64,000 bases of DNA, taken from assembly GCA_916610825.1 (NCBI GenBank), contig OU744452.1, positions 15,356,110 to 15,420,109 on the forward strand, in the 5' to 3' direction. The DNA is from Haliclystus octoradiatus. Taxonomy: Eukaryota; Cnidaria; Staurozoa; Stauromedusae; Haliclystidae. Positions within the stretch are counted from its first letter, which is position 1; every line of letters starts with the position of its first letter. The notes below the pieces were generated by a model, which was not told the DNA's origin, made no database searches, and was given only the letters and a program-made list of their open reading frames with translations. The translations under genes were made by a program, and so were the position numbers. This document shows, in pieces, positions 1 to 13,300 of the stretch.

Positions 1-316
1 GATGGAAAAAATCAAATGAAGTACATAACTGGAACATAATACAGCTCTGACACAACCATTTTCAATCAGTAAATAGGGTTTACTAGCCATTAATACCAGA
101 CTTATGTTGTATACACAGTACAGGTACTTGTGTTGTAGATGTATGTTGCATGGCATTTGCATAAATATAACAATTAGTTCATCACACCCATTTACAGTAG
201 TAAGAAGAAGCTAACCCTCTCACAATCACGCTGTAACGCTAATTTACTATTGTCTTAAATTAAACTGTTCACTGTTAGGCTATCAATACCAGATAGTTAA
301 GCAGTGTCAGCTGTAC

Positions 317-456
317 CTTCACTTGTTTAATATCCAAGCCACTTTGCTGTGCAAGTCCTTCAATTTCTGTTGACTGTCCTTTACCAACAGATTGAAGCCC
401 GTTGTCGTATGCTTTCACAAGCATATTCAATTGAATATCAGTGAAGGTTGTTTTTT
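317..456 (-). CDS. Homeodomain-like exon (internal exon of a minus-strand gene)
   Basis: On the minus strand an acceptor (TCTACGCAG) precedes 2 nt plus 46 codons without a stop, and a donor (GTACAG) follows. The translation begins KTTFTDIQLNMLVKAYDNG and ends GLDIKQVK. This looks like helices 1 to 2 and the start of helix 3 of a divergent homeodomain: TTFT..QL near the N-terminus, an aromatic residue before DNG, a QSVGKGQ loop and LAQQSGLDIKQVK, where typical proteins continue with W-x-N-x-R. That recognition-helix exon is not visible in bases 1-316, so it probably lies outside the window. HDX-like and other atypical homeobox proteins have a similar AY.NG arrangement. A DNA-binding role is inferred from the fold alone. 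No other exon of this gene was found. Confidence 0.55.
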
Positions 457-697
457 CTGCGTAGATAAAGAAGTTGACAATAAAATAGCCTTCAATAGTT
501 AAATCAGTTGCTGGTCTATTTTTTATTTACCCTACCCTATGTTCTAAATCTTTCTACACCCTTTATTCACTATTTATTGATATTTCTCTGTACTATATAA
601 AAGGTATTTTATTTTAGTCCTTCCAAGGCCACATGTAGATGAGGATGTATTAAGAAAGTAACATTTATTTCATTTGCCTGGTAGCCATGGCGCTATA

Positions 698-892
698 AAT
701 ATATACATACATACATACATATATTCATACATTCATACATACATACATACATATATACATACATACATACATACATACATACATACAACATACATACATA
801 CACCTACATACAGACATACATACATACATACATACATACATACAAACATACATACATACATACATACATGCATATATACATACATACATACA

Positions 893-926
<34 letters not shown>

Positions 927-951
927 CATACATACATACATACATACATAA
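698..951. repeat. (ACAT)n / (ATGT)n microsatellite, about 250 bp
   Basis: Nearly uninterrupted tetranucleotide ACAT repeat with scattered ATAT and ACAACAT interruptions. The apparent open frames across it on both strands (YIHT and MYVC repeats) are artefacts of the repeat. Confidence 0.95.
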
Positions 952-3422
952 TTCTGCTGTTTGATGTCTTCTTATTTGAGAAGCATTTCCAATACACGTG
1001 TTCTACATTTTAATTGTTGTACTGTATTTGTTTAGGTAATCAATAGGTTTCCAGTTCAATTCAGTATTCATTTGTTTGGTTGATTTCAAAAAAGTATCAA
1101 AATTCCACAAGCCCATACCATGGTCTGCATTTCTCTAACTTTGTTTTAGTTCAACTGTTCTATCAACCAATCGTTTTAGAGCAAATCAACAATCGTTTTT
1201 GAATAACATGGATGTTGTAGACCAAATTTCCTCAAAAAATTGCACTGGATTGACAAAAAACAGCACATGTACAGTAGATTATTTTATGACACGTACAGCA
1301 TATTTGAAAACAACATGCAGCATAGAGTAAAAAGTATAGTGCAGCATAATTCCCTGTCTTAATTTTTAAATGAAAGGTTGACTGCTGCAAGGAAGGAGGT
1401 TATCATGTAATTCTTAGGCCTACAATTGCCAAATAACAAATGATTAAAAATAGCTCAAAAACTTACTTTTCTGCATTGATTTACTCATAATGATACTAAC
1501 CTACAAACGATTGAAAAGAAATCTTGTGATGCAATAATTAATACTCTATATACCTGTCCACCTTTGTGAAAACCAGTTTTATAGATATCATGCTTAAGCC
1601 TGGTAGACCTAGCACTACCGACACCAAAACAATGAAAAAAGCGTGGAATTTCATGGCGTTTTCAAGGCATTTTCACGTTTTGATATTGTGAATATATATG
1701 TTTTTGTGGTTTACAAAATTTTCATGGCTTTAAGAAAAAAATGTTTTTCAGTTTTTCTTTTACATTTTCATGGCTTTGGTGTTGGTAACCCTAGTGTTGT
1801 GTAGCGTCTTGTTTTGTTGAGCTTAGAAGCTTAAAATGTTGAAATGATGAATGCTATGAACGAACAATTTGTGAAAATGCTAGAGAATTCGGTCCTAACA
1901 TATTAAAACGACTCCTCTCTGGGTATGTAGTCTAGTAATGCATACTGGTACTGCAAAGCTTCCGTTTGTAATAAAAGGTTGGTGCACAGCACCTGGTTAG
2001 GGTTCTCTGATACCTGCAGAAGGGGTGTTGGAAGACACAAAAATGATCAGAAGAACAAAGCCTGTAGGACAAGATTTTTTAGATTTGGAGTAGCAATTTA
2101 GTGGTAGAGTAATTAATTCACATTGACATATGAAATGAAATGAATTAACTCTCCCCCTCTTATGTCCGTCTTGGCATCGAAATCTAATTAGAAAAGCTGG
2201 CCCACTTTCCTAGAGGCTCTGTCAGCAACATTCATATTAAGAACCCTGTCTTCATCTCTCTGTTGGTGAGGTGGGAAGCTACAGATCATTATGCACTAGT
2301 CAATTGGCAGCACGACCCCAGACCACCGGGAAATAGGCTCTTTACCAATGGCTTTTACAGCTGTATGTATGATTACTGTTTATTATTTAAGTGTATAACT
2401 TTCTATACGTGAGATATTGAGATCATAATGTAAACTTGTAAAGTATGCCAGCTGACTGCGGTATCGCAGGTCAGCGGTGTTTGTATATAAAAACAGAGTT
2501 TGAAATCATGTGAGAGGGACTCGCGTTTAGAGTTCGTCAAGAGACCAGTGAAAAGATAATTATTTGAAACTTTTACTGTGTCGTCTATGTCTCCCTCACA
2601 TCGACCATAATCTTACAATAGCTAGCCTACATTTTAAGAAAGTACCGATAGCCAGAATATTGCCATGGTCTTGAAAGCAGTGAAAAGAGGGGCCGCAGAA
2701 AACTGATTTTGAATTTTTAATGAATATAGAGCAATAATTTAAATGGCACCTATACGTAATTGCTGGCAACATGGCGGACCGCTCAGATCCCATCCCATGC
2801 ATTTTTTTTTTGCACACTTGCGAATAGTCACTGCATTTCACAAAATTTCAGTGAGTTTCATGATTTTTAAATAAAGCAGATATAAAATGTTTAGCCAAAT
2901 CAAATCAAGACTATATTTCCGGGTTAACATTACCCGTATTTTGTCTCTATAGATACTTAGTTACTGACTGATTATTGCTCTTTGCTCTGATGCTGCTCTG
3001 CGATCGTGAAGTGACAGTCAATCACACATAGCACATGGAGGTCCTGGAGGAGGAGAGGAGTCACATGCTGTAGCTGTAAGGCTATACTGATAAATTAGGA
3101 TTAGCAACTAGGATAATATACTAACCAATGAAGTTATCTTACATGAAAATAAACCAGATCAGCTATTCAATCAGTATTGATCAGAGTAAATTCAGAATTG
3201 TAATTATTTCAAACAAATAATTTAAATATCTCTTTGCCTGGCGAAGGTCAAAAGAGAACTAGTATTTTCCCGCGCAACTTGCAGGCCTTATGGATTATGA
3301 CGTCTATATGATGACGTATTTAAAGTAGGTAAATTTACCGATTCTCATTGACTTCGTCATATGATTACGACACTGTTTTCATCTGATATACTAGTGTGAA
3401 TTTAGAGTGGATCGGGTGGTAA

Positions 3423-4152
3423 GGCATTCTGAAGGTTTGCAAGTTTGTAGATTGATTTGAATTTATCGCTAGACAACATATGTCATTTTTGAAAAGAACG
3501 GACATTTTGATAAAAATCATAGATTCTATATAACGCTCTCTCCCGAACCATACCCGAATCGTACCATACCATATCATGTTGCTCCTAGCTTAGACTAGGA
3601 GCATGTTGGCAAGATATGCAGGTCCTGCTTGGCGTGGCGGGGGCAACCTTGGGGACAACCCATCTTCGCATTGCAGCATAATTGTGTCATTTGGCCCGAC
3701 CCACTCAACTTCAACACAGCAACAGAACAAAATCATGTTTTTATTCGTGATATTTAGCTTTGTCTCGGAACTTATGGATAAATACAGTCATAGAATTCAA
3801 AAGTGGGGTTTGCTTTGTTTGTCCTCCCATGGACAATCAAAATCAGCGATGTAATGAATGTGTCATAAGTAGGTACGTAATAACACCTCAGCCGAAATGT
3901 TGATAACTTGATAGATTTTGTTTTGCAGATTACAAACATTTAATATATAACTATGATTAAATTGAAATCTAATTACTGTTTTAAAGAAAGGTTGACATGT
4001 TATTTGCCTTTGGTATTTATGTATGGTATACAGCTATTAATTGTAGGGCATTCTGAAGGTTTGTAGGTTGATATGTTTGTATTTGTAGTCAAATTTATCG
4101 CTATAATTGACCACATGTCATTCTTGAAGAGAACAGACATTTTGCTAAAAAT
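3423..4152. repeat. Duplicated block of about 100 bp (3423-3519 and 4045-4152)
   Basis: Both copies run from GGCATTCTGAAGGTTTG through AATTTATCGCTA to GACATTTTG(A/C)TAAAAAT in the same orientation, about 620 bp apart. On the minus strand both begin ATG and encode MSVLFKND, with differences only at third positions in that octapeptide. It may be a transposon remnant or, less likely, duplicated coding sequence. Confidence 0.6.
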
Positions 4153-4288
4153 GATTTTTATCGTAATGTTGCGTAGATTGCTATTAGCTTATCAATTACA
4201 GGATTTATTTATTTCAAAGTTATTAATATGCTAAATCAATGTTTTTGTAATAGTAATATTGTTTCTATTTATTCCTTTTCCTTGTTAG

Positions 4289-4386
4289 CGTTGTCAATAT
4301 TTGATGAAATAAAGTCTTTTGATGTTATTCAACCGCTTCATTTCCATGATCGACGGAAGAAAAATGATTTGAGCACGAGGGGAAAG
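4289..4386 (+). CDS. ADAM exon: prodomain start
   Basis: The acceptor is preceded by a pyrimidine tract (CCTTTTCCTTGTTAG); the donor is AAAG|GTAGTT. Two nt plus 32 codons include DEIKSFDVIQPLHFHDRRKK, the usual 'V-x-P-x-x-L/H' start of ADAM prodomains. The end phase 0 matches the next exon. It needs one nt from an upstream exon, so the signal peptide is encoded elsewhere. Confidence 0.8.
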
Positions 4387-7300
4387 GTAGTTATAGCAGG
4401 GTTATTGGGCTTATCTTGATCGAAATAGTTATTTGTTATCTGATCTCTTTCCGAAACTATAGCCTACTGCTTGTAAAAATTTTATAGGCCTATGTCCGTA
4501 GCTTACCCGCTACATTGAATCTGTTTTGCATAGAACCGCATATCCGCAGTTTTGTGTTCACGTCACAGCCTAACAACCCACATAAAATTTTACAAAATTC
4601 AAATCCAGTGGTCAGTTTCGCCAGAGCCATATGAGGACGACAGGGGCAGATCCTACATAAAGGGAACCTTGAAGCAACTCGAATTTGAAGGAAAATGTTT
4701 TCTATTGTGCATTCACATAGTAGCCAATAGACATTTTTATTTTAATTAACAGGAGTGACTTGTTATTTAACTGGTATCAAGATTGGAATGTGGCACATCA
4801 GACAAATGCACTGTAATACAAAAAAAAAATACTGTAGGCCTATATCCGAACACCGATATTACGCATGATATTTCATGCAATGTAAATGTATTGTGGCCTA
4901 CAATCAGGGTCCGACAAAATGTTTTACCTTCCGCAACCTTAATGTTTTAGATAAACGTTTGAGTAATTTTACTGACATAAAAACGTAAATTAGAAACTTT
5001 GTGTTAGCTTATATCCAACATTTTGCCTTTCCTTCTGAATTTTGCTAGCCTTCCGCAAACTAGGTTTCCAAGTTTTCCGGACTTTGTCGGACCCTGCCTG
5101 CAATATATTCATACTTTCTCTATTTTTGCATTAATATGTAGGGGCCAGAGCCTGGTCCTTCTAGGGAGTTAGGGGTATACCCCCACTATTTTTGTTCAAA
5201 ATTAGAATCTTTTAGGAGCTCTGTAGTTCAGTTTTAAAACTAGGGGACCAATGCTGTTAAATATATTGTAAAAGACATTAAAATAAGTAATTACCTCTGA
5301 ATAAAAAATATTTATAATGCTTCCCTACAAAATGGGCATTTTGCCTGAAAATTTGGGTGTGACATTACCTTCAATATTGCACAAATAGTAATAGGCCTAC
5401 CTTCAAATATTTTGAACTCTGATGTCCCAAATAATGAATTCTATTCGATTCTCGCTCAAACATGCTGTAAACTATATAGCCTATGTAACCACCAGTTCTT
5501 ATTACTTTAACTGAGTTGGCGCGGCGAATGACAGTAACATTAGAATGATAGGATAGACACAATGAATAGACACAATTTGCTATGATAACGATAGCCTACT
5601 ATATGTTGTTTCCTTTGATAGAGAAACGTTGGATATGGTTTGTAATGATTTACGATTTACCTTTTTATCGTTTTAAACTATAAAAAATGAAATAATGAAA
5701 GATATGTTACAATACTAATAAATTGCTATAAAAAGATTAAATATATTGATACATAAGACTATTGTTATAATTAATATAAAGAATTCATACTCTGTGTGTC
5801 CGATGATAGAAAGATGTTGATTGCTCTTTAGTTGATATTTTGCCAACTAAAGTTTAATATATGCGCTATGCAATATATTGTGTGCATGCGCACTAGAATA
5901 TATAATTTAAGTTAATTTAGTAGGAATTGGCGCTTACAGCCTACATTACTCTGATCCGGACGGAATTATGTAGGATCAGATCAGATTCTCATGCAGAATC
6001 CTTGGAAATATTTTTAGCTTTTTTTTAATTAAATGCATGCAGATTGCAGATGATCGGATTTGGATTGAAAATATTTTCAAACATTCAAATTACTGATGCT
6101 CAATCTGTTCCGATGCAGACCTCTAATTTGGAGCTCTATGAGTAGCAAGCAAAGAAAAATATGCTGTTATCTATGAACTTGAATAAATTAGCAAGACAAG
6201 AATAAATAATTTTAGTATGAAAGATTGAAAGATGAAAGATCACAATTAAATTTGTTCCGACGTTTCGACATTGCTGTTGTCGTTTTCAAGGTTAAAAGAA
6301 ATATTATATGAAATTACAAGATATAGGCTATAGGCCTATAGAAAAAATTGTGCTAAGATATAAATTTAACATTCTATGGATATTGTTTACAAAGAGAGAA
6401 TTACGAAAATCTACAGATATAAAGACAATAGAACGCTGTGACAAAGGAAACAATTAAACTAAAAGTCGCAACTTAAGCGAAGCGATTCAATTACAAATTT
6501 AATCAAGATTTTTGTCGCTATCTTTCATACTAAAATGTTTTTCGAAGAAACTTTTAATGAATAATAAATAAGACAACATATATGAATAAAGTATTAGGGG
6601 CATATCAAAAGGGCGCTAGTTTTGACTAAGGCTTAACTATATCCAATGAGCTGTGAAGCTAGCATGTAGAACACCTTTTCTGGCCTTTATCTGTTCAAGT
6701 TATTGTTTGTTTTTCAGAATGGAACCCACCTGAAAAATACGTCTTTCTATTTGTCTTCGTTGAAATATAACATCAATTTTAAAATTGACATTGAGCTTAA
6801 CAGGTGAGTGATCTGCACGTTGACCTTATATACTATCTGTAGAGTAGAATTCCTTTCAGAATATATTGTCAAACAGGGGAGGGAATGATATAGGCTGGAC
6901 AATTTTCAAAATTTAACAGTATTTTTTTTTTAATTTTGAAAGCTGAAATACAATTAGGAAACTAAAGCTTACAGCATGTATTATTAATTCATCATCATTA
7001 TCATCATCATCATTTATTCAGAACCTTTAAGTTATACATAACGTTTTTCAAAGGACTGATAAAAAAATAATATTAACACTATTTATATTAATATTGTTAA
7101 ACTAATATTATAATATTAGTTGATATTATAATATTATAATATTATAATATTATATTAGTTAAAATAATATTAACACAAGTTGTCTCTATATTAAAAAAGA
7201 CTAACATTGTGAAGTTCTCATTCAATCATTTTAATATCATTAATTATAGATTAATCAGTAAATATCAGACATAATATCTTCATCCACTACACTAAATATA

Positions 7301-10300
7301 GACAATATCCATGAATCAATGCATAGCAGTGAACTGATTTTTTAGGGGTGGAATTACGTTGGAATTCAAAAGGGTCTAACAGTTTTCTTAAAAACTAATT
7401 TCAACAATGAATTCCAAAGCGTCCTTCGCTCTGATTATGTCTGTTACTTCTTGCTTACCTATATAGACACAGAAATAATTGGAAATTTCATGTAGAAACA
7501 TTGGACGATGAGTATTTTGACTGACTGTTTGAGGACACAGAACATGATTTTGTTTTTAATTTTGCATTTATATCCACAAGCTGGGTAGCTAGATACTTTT
7601 TTCACAAGACATCTATTCAATTTATTGATATTTGAATTTGTGTACGTTGGCTAGATGCTCTCCTACCAAGGACTGAACCCATCCATGATCCTAGCTATGT
7701 GGGTGAAGTTCGAAAGCCCACTCACTCAAACATTGCGAAGACTAACACCAATTGCAAATACATTCTTTCTACATTTTGGCTTACATGATTCTCTCAAGAC
7801 GATTGAGACATGATTCTCTCAAGACGATTGAGAGAGTATCTGTAGCCGACATCACTACATAGGCAATCTTGAAAACAATTATGCTATTCCCTAGCTCTCA
7901 CATTTTTTATTGTCAATGTTACAAAGTGAGAAATAACTTAATAGCAATAACAATGCGTCTCAATAATCAAATACGAAACATTTTGTACATCTAGAAGCAC
8001 CACCTTCATTAACAACAGTCACAATATCTGTATCCAAGAATAATGAGACCATAAAGCAAAATAAACCACTTTTTCTACAGGATGGTATTTTATACAAATA
8101 CAGTTAAACCTGTTATACTGGTCACCTCTATACAGCGGCCATCTGTCTATAGTGGTCACTCTTTCAATGTCCAAAGTAGTATTTTCTATTGAATCAAACC
8201 TGTATATAAAGGCCACCTGTCTATAGGGGTCAATTTATCTATCTCTCTTAGCTAGCCGTTATATACAACTTTCATTGTACACACATGACAAAGCTATTAT
8301 CCTGCATCTTCATCAGAGCTACGCATCACCAACAACACAATATGAATACCCAAAATATTCAACACATTCAACAACAAAATGTGGATCAAAGAATGCCGAT
8401 TATGCCGTCTATGCTCAAGGCTCAATAAAATGAGGACTGCTTGGACTGACAGTCGCATGCACGTCTTTGAAACGCTAGAATTACTGCTGGCACAACTATT
8501 AAGATGGCACAAATTTCTGCATTTAAAGTTACTATAGTCGACTCGGTTAATATCCCTCTTTTAATGTTCATGAAATGTAATACAGTGAAACCTTCATATA
8601 ACAGCCAGCTATGAGAAGTAAATTAACTGACCACTATAGGCCTACGGTTATGGTGTTTATATACAGGGTTGATGATTCAATAGAAAATAATCTACAGATT
8701 GATTTCAAACTTAATATGATCAAATTGCTTGTTATAATTATTACTTTAGAGAGAGTACTTTATTAGGTAGGCATTTCTGTGAACAAATCATCAACAGTTC
8801 ATCAACTTCATGGCTTGATAAAGTTTAAAATAATCTGTCTGAAAGAGTAATTAATTTGCTACTTTTGATCGAGCTAAAGAAGCGAATAAAAGATCCGATC
8901 AACGAAAACTAATCAGTTCTAAAAAATATCAACTGAATGACTCATACAAAATCTACTTCGAGCAGTCTAATCTAAACACTAACACGCTAAGCCAAATGAA
9001 CCAGTTGAAATTCTAAAAAAAAATAATAAATTTGAATTTGAAAATTATTTGCTACTTCCCTACAAAAGGACTAGGATTTTCCTGACCTCTCATCTCAACT
9101 TATTAGTTGCAAACCCAATCAGAATCATTCAAATTATGTTTGTTCTTTTCTTCAGAGATCTCTTTACTCACAATTACCATGTCAGATATCAACAGGCCAA
9201 TGGAGACTTAATCAAGTCTCAGGTATGATTTACCATAATTTTTTTATAGAGTGTCACACACTTTGTATGTAATATTTACTCTGTTAAAACCTTATGATAT
9301 CACATTGTGGTTGATTTCATTAATCTCACAAAGTATTGATTTTGTAATTAAGATTTAGCATAATACAGAAATGAGACTTGAGCAAGTCCAGCTAAGCGCA
9401 AGGAAGTGTTTCATTGAAATAGCAAAAAAAATTAATTCCAGTAATGATACAGTTCAGGAGTTCATGAACAGTTCATGAACAGTCTATGAATGTCAAATGG
9501 CTCCAATTTTCATGAACTGTTCATGAACAGTTTATGAACCCTCACGGACAGTTCATGAACAGTTTATGACAATTTGGGGCCATTTAATGTCCATGAACTG
9601 TTCATGAACTCCTGAACTGTTTTTGACAGGGGTAATGCCTCCATTCAATTAAATCATGTTCTTTCTTAATGTTTCATGTTATTATGTTGTATATTTTAAT
9701 GATCCCTTGTTAGTCGTATTTAATTGTGATTAATTTTGCTCTTTGCCTCTGTGAAAACAGTCCATGAACAGTATAGGTGAAGGTTCATGAAAAAGTCAAC
9801 GTCATGTTCACTAAATCGGTAATGGTTTATCCAGGGGTGTGTAGCAGTCTTCACCACAAGCATAATTAAATATATCTAATATATAATAATAATGTATGGT
9901 GAAAGAGGCAAAAAATACACACTCTTTACTGTTACTCAAATTTCACACATTTCACAGCAATCTTCAGACAGCTTTTTACTCAACCTAGTGTAATCAATTT
10001 GAGTAAAAAGCTGTCTGAAGATTGCAGTGAAATGTGTGAAACTTGAGTAACAGTAAAGAGTGTGTATTATTTGACTCTTTCACAATATATTATTTTTATT
10101 TACCGCTCTGTAAAACGAAGACATGAAGCACTATAATATCTGCCATTAGATAAACATAACTTTGATTATCTAATGATGTATAATAATATAATAATAACCT
10201 TAACTGCGTACATAATCATCAAGAAAGCCAAATGTCAATATTAATAGCTATTGTGAAATCGTTTATCATATAGGTTTGACCCAGGATGTTGTATGTATTG

Positions 10301-13300
10301 TAGATAATTATGAAATATATTCCAGTCTTGATTTGAGCATAAGCAACACAGGATCACTGACTTAATTGGGCATAACATAACATAAGAGAAATCAGATAAC
10401 TGTCACACTTGCTTAATATCCCTCCTCTGTTGTGGATGAAAAATGGGACTAAAACGAGATGGGATACTAAGCAAGGTAGGATTATTAGAGTTGGTGTGAA
10501 GAATGGAAAATAAAAATCAGTGGGAATATTATTATGCAAGGGTGAACATTAAAAAGAGGATATTAACAGAGTTTCACCGTTTTAAAATTGTGAATACTAG
10601 GGACTAAATACTTGAGTAACTGCTGTGAATTTCTGATCTTCTTCTTCGTTTTCAGGACCCAGTGGATCATTGTTATTATCAAGGAGTCATTGATAACTTT
10701 CCAGACTCAGTTGTTGTAATGAGCACATGCAATGGTTTGAGGTATAATTTGATTGAATTTTATCTCATTCAGATGCTTTGTATTATAACGGAAATGATTC
10801 AATCAATATGATTGGTTTAGAGTTATGACGCCAAATCACCATACCAACACAGGAGCACAATAAGTGGGAAAACGCAATCTATCTTACAATTCCAACTTGC
10901 AAGTTATCATTCGAAGCATTTTGCGCACAGTTTAGTATGAGCTATTATGTTTGTCTCACTCAAGTCACTTCAGTAGAAAACTTGGAAGCAAAAGTCACTC
11001 GCTGCCGCCTTCTCGGGTGCCTTCTCGTTTTCTGCTTAGTTGTGTCCTTTTGTGCGCCATATATCAATAGCTCATAGGCAACTGTGCGCAAATTGCTTAA
11101 AATTTTGGGTATTACACATTACTCAGTATATTTCAATATAGCCTACTCAATGTCTGACAAAAGGTTTATAACTCTAAAATACTAGAACATTTCTATTCGA
11201 CTTCTTTTGGATTTTTTGTTGCAAGGTTTTGGCCTATGAATCAGAAATGTTGTTTTCTGAATTTTTTCTAGGAGTGATTGCTTTTTTGAATTTTGATGAG
11301 TTGGCCTAGTCCTAAAGTTTATTTTATTTTTGACTCTTAGATTCGTCAAAAATGTTCAGTTCTTTCTATGATGCTGGAAAAATGCTGATTTTCTTTTTCA
11401 TCATATCATCTACTTGTCGTCGCGTATGCAAAAGTTGATCACATAATGTTATGCACGCAAACAAAACATCAACACCTTGCGCTCAGTATAAATTAATTTA
11501 TTGATATTATTGATATTTTTGATTTAGTTGAACCTCTACAAAAGTAACCAATCAGAGCTACGTACTAGGGCATACATATTTATATTTATGCTCAGGTTAT
11601 GATATACCGGGAAAATACTGCCATTAATGAGTTAAATATGATCATTTCAAAAACGTCAACACCCCCAGCAGCACAACAATGCTGAAGAGTCGCGAACCGT
11701 AAGGAGAAATGAGCTTTTATCAAGTCTTTTGCAAGTTCATAAGCAGATAGCATAAAATAACATAATCGAAATCATTTAGGATTACATTATCAAATATTTG
11801 AACCAGATAATGGTATCCCATAACTCCAACAGAAGAGGTAGTTTGATAACAAAATGTAGTAACACAAGAGGCAAAATTGTCGAAATTAAAATCAATTGAA
11901 AAGAAAATAACGATGGGATGGTTTTGATAATCATGCCAGCTAATAATACTTTCAATTTTTTTTTGATTATCAACTTCCTTTCATCCTGTGATATCTTCAT
12001 GCATGCTAGTAGCAAAGCCTCATTTCCAGGCTAAGCAGGCTATGATTTATGGGGGATCAGCTAGGCTGAGGCTACTGGATGTAGCCAGATATGTTTGTCA
12101 TATTTATTTTAGATTTTAAAAATTTATTATTAATTTGCTGTTCAGTATATTCAAATTATTTTAACTTCATTAGATATCTAGTAAGCTTTACTAGACTATA
12201 AATTTGATCCATGTAGTGCTTACAGTCACATATGGTTGCTGCTTTTTAATAACTGGATGAATAATTTCTAGCTTTCTATCAAAGCTTTCTTTGAATTATT
12301 TCAGTAGCTTATACTTATATCTGTCAACTATGAGAATGAGGCCGAACTCTTAATCAACGTACAACTATGTCTTTTCTCATTGACTTGTATATTTTATTTT
12401 CTTCTGTCTGTTCTAATCTAGGGGTGTAATTTATCATGGTCCAGATATATATCATATCTATCCGGAAGAGAATGATAATAAGGAAAATGTAAGAGAGACA
12501 TGTAGATTGTTATTAGCCTATATCACTAATATTATTGTATCAATACAAGGCTTAATGTATTAATTTTGATTCAAATTTTGACTTTAAATGAAATATTATG
12601 TATTAATATGCATAATATTACTATTCTTATTGATATTACTATTCTAATATTAGGCCTACTATTAATATTACTATTACTATTCTATATACATATATACTAT
12701 TCTATATATTACTATACTATTCTTTGATCCATTCTTAGAAAAGCATGAAATCATTTTGTCAGTAAATGATTATTATGATGATGTGAGACTATGTTTGCAT
12801 CATGAATGCTAATAATTGTAATTTCCTCTTTTTAGTTAGACATCTCAACTAATCATGTCTTCTTTCATTCGAAAGACTACATTGCTAGTAACGAATCATG
12901 CGGTAAGAAATGCTTTATAACATTTGATTTGAAACATAAACCTTTTCTAAATATGTTCAAGCCTTTCGACCATATCTTATGTGTATTGTTTGAAGAAAAA
13001 CCTGACCTCAATTTCTATCCCCGAGATATATGCGATGTAGCTCTAGTTTTATGCTATGCATGTCCACAGAATTCGAAGTTTGCATAAATATTGTCTTAAA
13101 ACGTTTTAAATTGATATTTCCAGGTACGCACCATAAGAAAGACAAAAGATTTGCTGAAGATCTTCTGATGAATCATAAACTTGTGAGATATTGACTTGAC
13201 TTAGCATAAATATAAATATGTGTGCCCTAGTACGTAGCTCTGAATGATTACTTTTGTAGAGGTTCAACAATAGATTTATTAATATACATACCAATATGAT

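Larger units (their letters stand above)
457..4288. other. Non-coding stretch between the homeodomain-like exon and the first visible ADAM exon
   Basis: This stretch holds a large (ACAT)n microsatellite, a degenerate GGTGTTGG/CCGACACC inverted repeat around 1605-1795 and a duplicated block of about 100 bp (3423-3519 and 4045-4152). The ADAM signal-peptide exon should lie here or upstream of the window, but no convincing candidate with a phase-1 donor was found. Short open frames here show no recognisable domain. Confidence 0.6.
6804..9155. other. ADAM intron with MITE 8101-8277 and a partial related copy at 8582-8690
   Basis: Apart from the low-complexity DNA and the TA-flanked MITE copies, no gene is seen. 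The minus-strand open frame at 8297-8512 lies between the two MITE pieces and shows no recognisable domain. Confidence 0.6.

Noticed and set aside
674..997. Open frames of YIHT or MYVC repeats on both strands
   Set aside because: Direct translations of the ACAT microsatellite.
2360..2604. Possible solo LTR (TGTATG ... TATATAAAAACAGAG ... CCCTCACA)
   Set aside because: A TATA-like box and TG/CA ends can be picked, but there is no target duplication and no second copy in the window.
3603..3854. ADAM signal-peptide exon (MFLFVIFSFVSELMDK from about 3735)
   Set aside because: Hydrophobic start is suggestive, but no good phase-1 donor follows it.
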